Assembly (NCBI GenBank): GCA_041687295.1
Contig: JAWLCG010000092.1
Coordinates: 1 to 14,242 of the forward strand
Length of the DNA stretch: 14,242 nt
Origin: JAWLCG01 sp041687295
GTDB taxonomy: Bacteria > Planctomycetota > Phycisphaerae > SM23-33 > FEN-1343
Direction of reading: 5' to 3'
Position 1 is the first letter of the stretch, and every line of letters begins with the position of its first letter. The position numbers and the translations under genes were made by a program. This document shows, piece by piece, positions 1-6,557 of this stretch. The notes beneath the pieces are model-generated. The model did no database searches. It was not told the DNA's origin and worked only from the letters and a program-made list of their open reading frames with translations.

Positions 1-228
1 GTTGGCGGCCTGCAGGGCCTCGCGAAGGGTCACCACGCCGTCGTCGGCGACGACGTCGGCCAGGCTGGTCACGACGTAGGTCGTGCCCGACAGCATCAGC
101 CGAGGCTCCAGCGACTCCATGGGCCGCGCCCGTCCTGGACGCCGCCCGGCGCGGTCGGCCTGCATCCGGCCAAGGACCCCGCGGTAGAGCTCGCACAAAC
201 GCCGGTAGCCCCGTGACGACTGCGACAT
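1..228 (-). CDS. Partial secreted protein with LEPR-type planctomycete N-terminus
   Basis: The gene starts with ATG at 228 on the minus strand and stays open for 76 codons to the window edge, so only the N-terminus is visible. An SD-like AAAGGGG lies about 7 bases before the ATG. Residues 1-36 are rich in arginine (13 Arg) and are followed by MESLEPRLMLSG at 37-48. This matches the N-terminal LEPRxLLS motif that planctomycetes place on large exported proteins. Residues 67-76 read TLREALQAAN, which resembles the 'SLREAI..AN' segment found in many planctomycete and actinobacterial beta-helix or polymorphic outer-membrane-type repeat proteins. I infer a large extracellular or cell-surface protein, perhaps with right-handed beta-helix repeats. 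The rest of the protein, and so its length and function, cannot be seen. Family recognition is from motif memory; the reading frame is seen directly. Confidence 0.82.
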   Translation of the reverse strand, partial: MSQSSRGYRRLCELYRGVLGRMQADRAGRRPGRARPMESLEPRLMLSGTTYVVTSLADVVADDGVVTLREALQAAN

Positions 229-439
229 GGATTGCCCCTTTCACTCAAGTGCAAAGTACGAATGGCCCGCCCCTCCGCGCTGGGCCGCCCAGGCCCCCGC
301 ACCTGCGCCATACGGCGGAGGACGCGGCAAAGGTGCGACCATTGTAAGGCGACCTCCCGCCGGCGCCTACCGAAGAAACTTGCGCCCCGAGCCGGGGTTG
401 GCGCTTTCCCTGGCCGGGGCGTCGGCGTAGGCTGGGGGC
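229..439. other. Divergent intergenic region between left-edge and TIM-barrel genes
   Basis: It holds the SD of the left gene (AAAGGGG near 236-242) and the family B fragment at 427-438. No convincing promoter pair is seen for either gene, and no other gene is supported. Confidence 0.6.
427..438 (+). repeat. Family B repeat fragment touching a start codon
   Basis: GTAGGCTGGGGG is the opening of family B, here ending one base before ATG 440. The remainder of the element is not present. TAGGCT (428-433) would also fit a -10 box for a leaderless transcript starting near the ATG, but no -35 at the right distance is seen. Confidence 0.5.
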
Positions 440-1309
440 ATGCTGATCAATGCCTACTATTACGCGCCGCACAACCACAGCCTGCTCCGCCGCCACCAGC
501 GGGCGGACCTGGCCCACATGGCCGAGCTGGGCTGCGACGCCGTGTCGGTCTGCGTCCAGGAGGAGCAGCTGAGCAACTGGCACCAGGCCCGGCTGCATGC
601 GCTGGTCGACGACGCCCACGCCGCCGGCCTGGCCGTCCACGCCGTGCCCAACCGCTGGTGCGGACTGGTGGCGGGCTGGCTGGACGGCTTCTCGCACTGG
701 ACGCTGACCCACCCGCACACCTTCGTGCCCGACCAGAATTGGGGCTTCAGCGACCCGGCCCACCCCGAGGTCGTCGCCCACTACCAGACGCACATCGCGG
801 AGCTGATCGAGTTCGGCTTCGATGGCCTGATCTGGGACGAGCCGCGCCCCGGCACGCGCGAGGTCGTCGCCTTCCTGGACCGCATGAGCGCGTACGCCAA
901 GGGCCTCAAGGGCGACCTGGTCGTGAGCCTCTTCGCCGAGGCGGGCAACACGCAGCTGGCCCCCTGGCTGGCCGAGACGGACCACCTCGACTACGCCGGC
1001 GCCGATGGCCACATCCGCCGAGACGACTACCGCATGCATCGCATGAAGAACACGATCTTCACGACCCACCGGCTCTTCACGCCGGTGCTGCAGGCGGCGG
1101 GCAAGCGGACGATGTTCCTGCTGGAGGCCCAGCGACACCGCGACGAGGACCTGGCCCACTACCTGGCGGTGGTGGACGAGGCCTTCTCCCTGCCGATGGA
1201 CCAGCTGATGTTCTACTACTCGGCCCACGAGATGCGCCAGGCCGAGAACGAGCAGGCCTTCAACCACGCCACCTGGTCGGCCGTGCGACGTCTGGCCGGC
1301 CGGCGCTGA
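440..1309 (+). CDS. Putative TIM-barrel glycoside hydrolase-like protein
   Basis: A 289-residue protein with no signal peptide. The pattern of hydrophobic strands followed by charged ends suggests a (beta/alpha)8 barrel: LINAYYY near 2-8, DAVSVCVQ at 33-40, LAVHAVP at 64-70, DGLIWDEPR at 128-136, LVVSLFAEA at 160-168, HLDYAGADG at 182-190, TMFLLEA at 224-230 and LMFYYSAHE at 256-264. D133 and E134 in WDEP, E167, D184 and E229 sit at strand ends where glycosidase catalytic residues usually lie. The exact family is not recognised; it resembles uncharacterised planctomycete sugar-cleaving or sugar-binding barrels. An in-frame TAG at 428-430 rules out a longer N-terminus. There is no good SD, since GGGGG is only 2 bases from the ATG and belongs to a family B repeat fragment. 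The gene is divergent from the left-edge gene and convergent with the next. A non-catalytic barrel is possible. Confidence 0.8.
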   Translation: MLINAYYYAPHNHSLLRRHQRADLAHMAELGCDAVSVCVQEEQLSNWHQARLHALVDDAHAAGLAVHAVPNRWCGLVAGWLDGFSHWTLTHPHTFVPDQNWGFSDPAHPEVVAHYQTHIAELIEFGFDGLIWDEPRPGTREVVAFLDRMSAYAKGLKGDLVVSLFAEAGNTQLAPWLAETDHLDYAGADGHIRRDDYRMHRMKNTIFTTHRLFTPVLQAAGKRTMFLLEAQRHRDEDLAHYLAVVDEAFSLPMDQLMFYYSAHEMRQAENEQAFNHATWSAVRRLAGRR

Positions 1310-1429
1310 GCGGCCTGGTCGGCCCACACCGTCTGCCGAACGCGGGTTGTTGCATTCGTGACCCTCCCCCGTCCGAAGCCCCCGGAGTCGCACCTGGGTG
1401 CACAGCTGCAATGGACGGCCAGCCCTTTT

Positions 1430-1460
1430 GGAGTGCGGCGGCAACGACGCCGCTTTGGCT
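1430..1460 (+). repeat. Dispersed hairpin repeat, family A, copy 1
   Basis: A 31-base unit starting GGAGTGCGGCGG and ending CGCCGCTTTGGCT, with a 6-base stem GCGGCG/CGCCGC. It is identical to the copy at 13985-14015 except at one loop base (CAACGA versus CAATGA). It lies between two convergent genes. Confidence 0.85.
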
Positions 1461-1517
1461 TAGCTCTGCGACGCGGGGCGGTGGCGAGGGGCCGACAGAC
1501 GTACAGCCCGACCCGAT

Positions 1518-1541
1518 GCCCACGGAAGGCATTCCGTGGGC
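1518..1541. terminator. Bidirectional hairpin between convergent genes
   Basis: A perfect 10-base stem (GCCCACGGAA / TTCCGTGGGC) around the tetraloop GGCA, between the stops of the convergent genes ending at 1309 (+) and 1590 (-). No T-run follows on either strand, which is common for high-GC bacteria. It could stop transcription in both directions. Confidence 0.55.
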
Positions 1542-1589
1542 TTGGGCCGAGACACGCGCGGGGACCTGCAGGCGCAGTCGACAGACGGT

Positions 1590-3563
1590 CTACTCCTCGA
1601 ACACCAGCGTCAGCACGGGGCCCTGCCAGCGCAGCTCCAGCCAGTCGCCCTCGGCGGTGACGGCGGCCCCGGTCGGGGCGACGGACTCGGCGGACGTGCC
1701 GGGGCGCGGGTGGCGCAGGCGGGCGGTCGTGGTGTCGGCGGGCAGCGAGCCGGGGCGCCAGAGGTTCACCAGCAGGCCCGCGCCGTCGCCGCGCTCGATG
1801 GCGAACGCCCGCACCGGTCCGGTCCACTCCAGGGGCGTGCTGTCGCGGAATCGGCCCCGCAGGAAGTAGCCCGGCCAGGCCGCCCGCACGGCCACGAATC
1901 GCTGCAGCAGTTCGGCGAAGAGGGCGTCGTCGAGGCAGCGCAGGCTCACGTCGAAGGGCTTGCCCTGGGCGTGGCTGTAGCACAGGCCCTGCACGCCGGT
2001 CTTGGCGTGGCCGGTGACGAGGGCGTCGGGGTAGACGTACGAGAAGTGCTCCGGCGTGCTTCGGCCCACCTGCCAGGTGAACTCCTCGCCGTGGCCCTGG
2101 TGGATGTCGTACTGCCGCCCGAACCGCTCGTGGCAGCCCTCGCCCCAGACGTAGAAGCCCTCGTCCAGCGAGCGGTACACCGCGCGGACCTTGCGGAGCA
2201 GCTCCTCCAGGCCGCCGGCGAAGTTCGTCGCCGGCGTGGGGTGCGGGTGTCGGCCGTCGAAGCAGAAGTGGGCGAGGTTGCAGCTGGTCTGGTCGACCTG
2301 CATGGCGCCGGCCCCGTACTCGACGATCATGCGGCGGACCTGCTCGGCGAGGTAGTCGCCGTACGGCGGACAGGCCGGGCAGGCGATGCGGAACTTCGCC
2401 GATGTGCCGTAGCTCTCGATGTAGGGCTCGCCGGCCTCGTCCAGGCAGACGTATTGCGAGCCGCCGGCGCGGTAGAAGTCGCTGTCCGGGTCGACCAGGC
2501 GGAAATTGGTATAGAACTCCACGCGCCCGCCCAGCCGGCGGACCTCGTCGCAGGCGGCCTTCAGTTCCTCGGCGCTGCCCAGTTCGGGGTTGACGCGGTA
2601 GTCGGGGTAGTTGCGGTCGAAGCCCACGCCGCACCAGCCGGCGATCTTGATGACGTTGATGCCCGCCGGCGCCACGCGGTCGCGGTAGAGCCCCGGCAGG
2701 TCGGCGAAGCGGTGCCGCGGGGGTTGGCCCTCGGTCTTCATGTTCAGCTCGACCCAGCCGTGGAACGACTCGCTCAGCCACGCGGGCCGCTGGGCCGGGC
2801 GAAAGCGCTCGCGCATGTGCGAGGCGTACAGGTCGGCCGCCGTGTGCCAGCCGCCGTCGAGCAGGGCCAGGCCGCACGGCGAGGTCTCGAAGTGCGCGGG
2901 CCCTGTCGCGAAGGGATGGTGCCCGATCGCCAGTCGCAGGCGGTACTTGCCCACCGCCGCCGCCCGGAAGGTCCGCGTCTGCTCGTCGTCGCTGTAGCAG
3001 GCCACGTACAGCGACCGGGCGTCGTTGTACAGCACCATGTGCTGCATGGCCATGATCGACGGGTAGGTGTAGATCAGCTCGTCGCGGCCCGTCGCGATGT
3101 AGTCCATGCCCATCCGCTTGCGGTTGCCGCCCGCGTCGCAGACCTCGCGGATCGTCTGCGGCGGCTGGGGGATGTCGTCGCCCCACGCGCTGGCCATGAG
3201 CAGCCGATCGAAGGTATGCGTCTCGACCTCGACGACCGGGAACTGCACCTGCCGCACCCGCCCGGGCCCCTGGTGCTCGAGGGCGAGCGTGGCCAGCACC
3301 TCGCGCCCGGCCCGTTCGAACACCACGCGCACCGCCAGCCGATCCTCACCGTGCGCCAGCCGATAGGTGATCTCCTGACGCCGCGGCTCCGCTTGACCCG
3401 TCTCGACAGCCGTCACCACGTCGCCCATGCCGGCCGCCGTGTCCGCATCCAGCCACACGGCCTCGGCGCCCTGCCCGGGCCAGTCCAGCTGGATCCGAAA
3501 CATCGGCCGACCCACGTCCAGCCGCTCGGCAAGACCCTCGAAGGCGAATTCCATGGCAGACAC
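1590..3563 (-). CDS. Putative glycoside hydrolase, GH36-like barrel (DUF6259-type)
   Basis: A 657-residue protein if started at GTG 3563, where SD AAAGGAG lies 8 bases upstream. The in-frame ATG at 3554 would put that SD 17 bases away, so the GTG is preferred. Residues 1 to about 250 look like an N-terminal beta-sandwich. A barrel follows, with HGWVELNMK near 268-276, INVIKIAGWCG at 302-312, VEFYTNF at 348-354, GAMQVDQTSCN at 420-430 and FYVWGEGCHERFG at 470-482. D424 in QVDQ is a likely nucleophile and E475 in WGEG a likely acid/base, by analogy with GH31/GH36-type alpha-glycosidases. A beta-sandwich ends the protein (about 580-657). I believe this matches the DUF6259 family of presumed glycosidases common in planctomycetes and Verrucomicrobia, but could not search. 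No signal peptide is seen, so it is probably intracellular. It stands alone, with the repeat palindrome at 3587-3711 just upstream. The substrate is unknown. Confidence 0.85.
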   Translation of the reverse strand: MSAMEFAFEGLAERLDVGRPMFRIQLDWPGQGAEAVWLDADTAAGMGDVVTAVETGQAEPRRQEITYRLAHGEDRLAVRVVFERAGREVLATLALEHQGPGRVRQVQFPVVEVETHTFDRLLMASAWGDDIPQPPQTIREVCDAGGNRKRMGMDYIATGRDELIYTYPSIMAMQHMVLYNDARSLYVACYSDDEQTRTFRAAAVGKYRLRLAIGHHPFATGPAHFETSPCGLALLDGGWHTAADLYASHMRERFRPAQRPAWLSESFHGWVELNMKTEGQPPRHRFADLPGLYRDRVAPAGINVIKIAGWCGVGFDRNYPDYRVNPELGSAEELKAACDEVRRLGGRVEFYTNFRLVDPDSDFYRAGGSQYVCLDEAGEPYIESYGTSAKFRIACPACPPYGDYLAEQVRRMIVEYGAGAMQVDQTSCNLAHFCFDGRHPHPTPATNFAGGLEELLRKVRAVYRSLDEGFYVWGEGCHERFGRQYDIHQGHGEEFTWQVGRSTPEHFSYVYPDALVTGHAKTGVQGLCYSHAQGKPFDVSLRCLDDALFAELLQRFVAVRAAWPGYFLRGRFRDSTPLEWTGPVRAFAIERGDGAGLLVNLWRPGSLPADTTTARLRHPRPGTSAESVAPTGAAVTAEGDWLELRWQGPVLTLVFEE

Positions 3564-3586
3564 GGCATCGGCTCCTTTCGTTTCTC

Positions 3587-3711
3587 GTAGGCTGGGACAG
3601 AGCCCCGCAGGGGCGGCGTCCCACCTTCCCGCAGGCGCCAGCGGGCGGATGAGCCGCCAGACTACCCCCAAAGCTGGGACGCCACGGCTGCGCCGCTCTG
3701 TCCCAGCCTAC
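3587..3711. repeat. Compound palindrome of two inverted family B repeats
   Basis: The outer arms are a perfect 16-base match: GTAGGCTGGGACAGAG (3587-3602) and its complement (3696-3711). Each half has its own inner stem, such as GGGAC paired with GTCCC, and the second arms GGCGTCCCA (3615-3623) and TGGGACGCC (3675-3683) are also complementary. It occupies the space just upstream of the minus-strand glycosidase-like gene, 24 bases before its GTG. Confidence 0.85.
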
Positions 3712-3800
3712 TGGACTGGCGATGGTACCTCGCGGGGGGCTCAGCGGCAAGACGCCGAAGGGGTGGCGGGGGGGCGGCGCGGGGGGCTGTTCCGTCTGGT

Positions 3801-3829
3801 TTGCCTGGGCAAGGGGGGAATTGTAGGTT
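3801..3829 (+). promoter_or_regulatory. Candidate promoter of the PPC-domain secreted protein
   Basis: TTGCCT (3801-3806), exactly 17 bases, then TAGGTT (3824-3829). A leader of about 95 bases would result. Matches are 4 of 6 for each box, so this is suggestive only. Confidence 0.35.
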
Positions 3830-3929
3830 GCCTGGTAGCCCCGGCGCGGCCGGCGGTGGCTGGCGGCGTGGAGGGGCATGGCCCGCCGTCGGGTGGCGAC
3901 CCGACGGCCCATGAGCAATGGAGTGCACG

Positions 3930-5255
3930 ATGAGGACGAATGGACTTGTCCGCCCCTTCGCGCCGGTGCAGGTCGAGCGGCTGGAGAGCCGCCTGCTGCT
4001 GAGCTGGCTCGCCGGGCCCGCCGGGCCCGAGCTGGTCAGCCCCGCCCCCGTCACCGAAGCCGAGAGCCTCAACGGCCCGCGCAACGACAGCCCCGCCACG
4101 GCGGAGGCCCTGGTCTTCAGCCCCCTGCTTGACTGGCCGATCGGTGTGCCCGGCGGCCCGGGCCTGGCCCGCCTGCAGGGCGTGGCCGACGGACTGGGCG
4201 GCGCCGGCGCCGCCTGGTCGGCCGAGACGTGGATGTTCGGCACCTGGGCCGGCGGCATGCGCTACAGCGCGAGCCTGCCCGGCGCGGTGGCCCCCGGCAC
4301 CGACGGCGTGCTGACCGTCCGCGCCCGGGCCGACCTGGCCGGCGAGAGCAAGTTCCTGCGCGTGTGGGCGGAGGGGTTCGACCTGGGCAGCGTGTTCGTC
4401 GGCGACGGCGTGACGGGCGCCGAGGTCGTCGCCCAGATCTCCGTGCCCCGGGCGCTGCTGGCCACGCTGGCCGCCGACGGCGTGATCGGCCTGGAGCTGG
4501 AGGCCTCGGCGGACATGGTCCGCGTGGGCACCAGCTACGCCTCGGTCAGCCTGAGCTACGCGGGGGCCTCCGCCGGCGGCTCGGCCGACTACTTCCGCGT
4601 GGACCTCGCCGCCGGCGAGCGGCTGGACCTGTCACTGACGGGCGAGGCGAGCCTGGCGCTGAGCGTGACCGACGCGAAGGGCCAGCCCCTGCAGACCGGC
4701 CAGGACGACGGGGCCGGCACGCTGGGCCTGGCGGGCTTCGTGGCCGAGGTCGACGGCGCCTACTTCGTCCGCATCGCCGGCGAGGGCGTCTACGACCTGA
4801 CGGCCAGCCTTAACCTCGCCCTCGAGCAGCCCGACTTCGCCGTGCCCCTGCCCGCCGCCATCGAGGGCCGGCAATGGGCCATCGGCACGCTGGCCGACGG
4901 GCTCGACCGCGACGCCTTCACCGTCACCGTTGACGCCGGCTCGCTGCTGAAGGTCCGCGTGCAGGGCCTGACGCCGGGCCTGGCGCCGGTGGTGCGCCTC
5001 TACGACGCCGCCGGCACGCTGGTGGCCCAGAGCGACCTGGTCGCGGTCGACGGCGTGGCCGGGGTGAACCTCCGGACCCCGGGCGCCGGCACCTACACGC
5101 TGGAAGTCGCCTCCGCCGACGGCTCGACGGGCGACTACTTCCTGGAGGTGCAGAGCAAGGAGCTGGGTCGGCCCCGCGCGAACGACCTGGCCAAGCTCGG
5201 CAAGGCCAGCGCCCTGGACAAGTTCGTCGACGCCCCCAAGGGCCCCAAGCGCTGA
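3930..5255 (+). CDS. Secreted protein with LESRLLLS motif and two PPC-like domains
   Basis: A 441-residue protein. ATG 3930 is chosen over ATG 3918 because GGAG at 3920-3923 lies 6 bases ahead of it, while nothing SD-like precedes 3918. The N-terminus has the planctomycete export-type motif VERLESRLLLS at residues 15-25. Residues about 90-210 form a probable beta-sandwich. Two segments resemble bacterial pre-peptidase C-terminal (PPC) domains: about 214-296 (ADYFRVDLAAGERLDLSL to YFVRIAGEGVYDLTA) and about 314-408 (RDAFTVTVDAGSLLKVRV to GTYTLEVASADGSTGDYFLEV). PPC domains are usually attached to secreted enzymes, but no enzymatic domain is visible here, so this may be a structural or adhesive surface protein. 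The last 30 residues are Lys/Arg-rich and low in complexity. The stop codon lies inside a 22-base tandem duplication (5251-5294). Confidence 0.85.
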   Translation: MRTNGLVRPFAPVQVERLESRLLLSWLAGPAGPELVSPAPVTEAESLNGPRNDSPATAEALVFSPLLDWPIGVPGGPGLARLQGVADGLGGAGAAWSAETWMFGTWAGGMRYSASLPGAVAPGTDGVLTVRARADLAGESKFLRVWAEGFDLGSVFVGDGVTGAEVVAQISVPRALLATLAADGVIGLELEASADMVRVGTSYASVSLSYAGASAGGSADYFRVDLAAGERLDLSLTGEASLALSVTDAKGQPLQTGQDDGAGTLGLAGFVAEVDGAYFVRIAGEGVYDLTASLNLALEQPDFAVPLPAAIEGRQWAIGTLADGLDRDAFTVTVDAGSLLKVRVQGLTPGLAPVVRLYDAAGTLVAQSDLVAVDGVAGVNLRTPGAGTYTLEVASADGSTGDYFLEVQSKELGRPRANDLAKLGKASALDKFVDAPKGPKR

Positions 5256-5294
5256 CCCGTAGGCCGGATCGAGCTGACCCGTAGGCCGGGTCGA
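5251..5294 (+). repeat. 22-base tandem duplication spanning a stop codon
   Basis: 5251-5272 and 5273-5294 are identical except for one A-to-G change at the 18th base. The first unit contains the TGA stop of the PPC-domain gene, and the second repeats that TGA downstream in another frame. Confidence 0.85.
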
Positions 5295-5362
5295 GCGCCC
5301 GCGAGGCCCGGCAACGCCTGCGCCAAGCCTGCCGGGTCGAGCGCCAGCGAGGCCCGGCCTAC
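5259..5362. repeat. Family B cluster (GTAGGCCGGG type) after the PPC-domain gene
   Basis: There is a partial copy at 5259-5280, a fuller copy at 5281-5312 and an inverted-end copy at 5331-5362. The outer ends GTAGGCCGGG (5281-5290) and CCCGGCCTAC (5353-5362) are complementary. Within each, GCCGGGTC pairs with GGCCCGGC (one G-U pair) around a GAGCGCC(A/C)GCGA loop. Confidence 0.8.
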
Positions 5363-5383
5363 GCGCTGGGCCGTCCTCGAAGA

Positions 5384-5401
5384 CCCCGGGCAAGCCCGGG
5401 G
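5384..5401 (+). terminator. Hairpin after the PPC-domain gene
   Basis: CCCCGGGC, AA, GCCCGGGG: an 8-base palindrome that would fold with a slightly larger loop, about 130 bases past the stop codon at 5255. It overlaps a second possible stem, GGGGCC/GGCCCC (5398-5415). No T-run. Confidence 0.35.
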
Positions 5402-5464
5402 CCATACAGGGCCCCTCCGTAGAGCCCCCCGCAAAGGCGAGGGGTCCAGGGCGGCGGCAGCCCA

Positions 5465-5480
5465 ATCGAAAATCTTCGAT
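5465..5480 (-). terminator. AT-rich hairpin just past the aldo/keto reductase stop
   Basis: ATCGAA, AATC, TTCGAT forms a 6-base stem 6 bases downstream of the minus-strand stop (5487). It is the lowest-GC patch nearby. It may be a weak terminator or a remnant of a dispersed repeat. Confidence 0.35.
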
Positions 5481-5486
5481 CAGAAA

Positions 5487-6314
5487 TCAATAGTACCCCT
5501 TGGGCCGCCAGTTGAGCACGCCCTGGCCCTCGTCGAGGGCGTCGAGGGTCTTCATGTCCTCGGCGTCCAGGGTGAAGTCGTACACGTCGGCGTTCTGGCC
5601 GATCCGCTCGGCGTGGCTGCTCTTGGGCAGCACGACGATGTCCTGCTGGATCTGCCAGCGGATCATCACCTGGGCGGCCGACTTGCCGTGCCTGGCGGCG
5701 ATCTTCCGGAGCGTCGGGTCGTCGAGCTTCTCGGCCCGGGCCAGCGGGCTGTAGCCCTCGATGACGATGCCCTTGCCGTCGCAGTAGTCGCGCAGGGCGT
5801 GGCGGGTCCAGAAGGGGTGCAGCTCGATCTGGTTGACCGCCGGCACCTCGCCGGTGCGGGGGAAGAAGGCCTTCTCGAACCGCTCGACGGTGAAGTTGCT
5901 CACGCCGATCGAGCGGATCCGCCCGGCGTCGCGGGCCTTCTGCAGCACCTCCCAGGCCTCCATCATGTGCTCGTCCTGGGGCCAGTGGATCAGGTAGAGG
6001 TCGAGGTACTCCAGGCCGAGCTTGCTCAGGCTGTCGTCGAGGGCGGCCTGGGCCTTGGCGCGGGGGAAGTCGCCGGTGTTGATCTTGCTGGTCACGAAGA
6101 CCTGCTCGCGGGGGATGCCGCTGTCGCGCAGGCCCTGGCCGACCTCGGCCTCGTTGGCGTAGACGCGGGCGGTGTCGATGTGGCGGTAGCCGGCCTGGAG
6201 GGCCTCGCGGACGCCGCGGACGCAGTCGGCGCCCTCGACCTGCCAGGTGCCGTAGCCCAGCAGCGGGATCTCGTGGCCATCGTTGAGCGAAACGGTGCTG
6301 TGGATGTCCAGCAT
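5487..6314 (-). CDS. Aldo/keto reductase (AKR5-like)
   Basis: A 275-residue NAD(P)H-dependent oxidoreductase of the aldo/keto reductase superfamily, expected to reduce aldehydes, ketones or keto-acids in the cytoplasm. The catalytic tetrad is complete: D47 and Y52 in HIDTARVYANE, K77 in VTSKI and H110 in LIHWP. The cofactor segment VLPKSSHAERI near residues 224-234 is typical of the family. SIGVSNF and NQIELHPFW are further signatures, and the length is normal for 2,5-diketo-gluconate reductase-like members. ATG 6314 is fixed by SD AAAGGAG 5 bases upstream and by the conserved first strand; longer versions read into intergenic repeats. It is the most downstream of four minus-strand genes, but a 243-base gap and its own candidate promoter suggest separate transcription. 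The natural substrate cannot be told from sequence. Confidence 0.95.
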   Translation of the reverse strand: MLDIHSTVSLNDGHEIPLLGYGTWQVEGADCVRGVREALQAGYRHIDTARVYANEAEVGQGLRDSGIPREQVFVTSKINTGDFPRAKAQAALDDSLSKLGLEYLDLYLIHWPQDEHMMEAWEVLQKARDAGRIRSIGVSNFTVERFEKAFFPRTGEVPAVNQIELHPFWTRHALRDYCDGKGIVIEGYSPLARAEKLDDPTLRKIAARHGKSAAQVMIRWQIQQDIVVLPKSSHAERIGQNADVYDFTLDAEDMKTLDALDEGQGVLNWRPKGYY

Positions 6315-6380
6315 GGAGTCTCCTTTGCGCAGTGGCGAACTCGGCCGGCACCCGTCGGGCCGGCCCTGTAGAACAGGGGA

Positions 6381-6409
6381 ATGGTAGCCCGCCCGCAGCC
6401 GTGGGGCAA
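6381..6409 (-). promoter_or_regulatory. Candidate promoter of the aldo/keto reductase gene
   Basis: On the minus strand TTGCCC (6409-6404), a 17-base spacer and TACCAT (6386-6381) match the standard layout, each 4 of 6 to consensus. The leader would be about 60 bases and begins with a 6-base-stem hairpin (CCCTGT/ACAGGG, 6364-6378). Confidence 0.4.
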
Positions 6410-6454
6410 CCGGGTATCGCAGGCGCCCCCATCGACGGCGCCCCGCGCCGCGGA

Positions 6455-6546
6455 CGCAATATGGAGTGCGGCGATGCAATCGCCGCTTTGGCTGGTCTGT
6501 GCTCCGCCGAGCCAAAGCGGCGATTCTCGCCGCACTCCATATTGCG
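6455..6546. repeat. Inverted pair of family A repeats (copies 2 and 3)
   Basis: The left arm is 6455-6493 and the right arm is 6510-6546, complementary except in the small inner loops (TGCA versus GA). They are joined by 16 bases. Each arm holds its own inner hairpin GCGGCGA(T)/(A)TCGCCGC, so the whole can form one stem of about 37 base pairs or two short ones. It starts 11 bases past the methyltransferase stop (6558, minus strand) and lies upstream of the aldo/keto reductase. Confidence 0.9.
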
Positions 6547-6557
6547 CGCGGACGGCT

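Larger units (their letters stand above)
3564..3929. other. 366-base divergent intergenic region
   Basis: It contains the minus-strand SD and GTG context at the left, the family B compound palindrome (3587-3711), a G-rich stretch of low complexity (about 3735-3820) and a candidate plus-strand promoter (3801-3829). No protein-coding or RNA gene is supported. Confidence 0.7.

Noticed and set aside
1536..3590. A 684-residue open frame on the plus strand, antisense to the GH36-like gene
   Set aside because: It is a long open frame of the kind high GC creates opposite a real gene. Its translation is low in complexity, with no domain, while the minus strand shows clear barrel motifs and an SD.
3587..3711. 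Mobile element or CRISPR-like array
   Set aside because: There is only one palindromic pair with no regular spacers, and no transposase is visible in the window.
3918..3929. ATG 3918 as the start of the PPC-domain protein
   Set aside because: No SD precedes it, and the GGAG that serves ATG 3930 overlaps it. Four extra residues (MECT) add nothing recognisable.
6315..6515. Upstream extension of the aldo/keto reductase to 6515
   Set aside because: It would translate intergenic repeat DNA and ignore the AAAGGAG placed 5 bases before ATG 6314.
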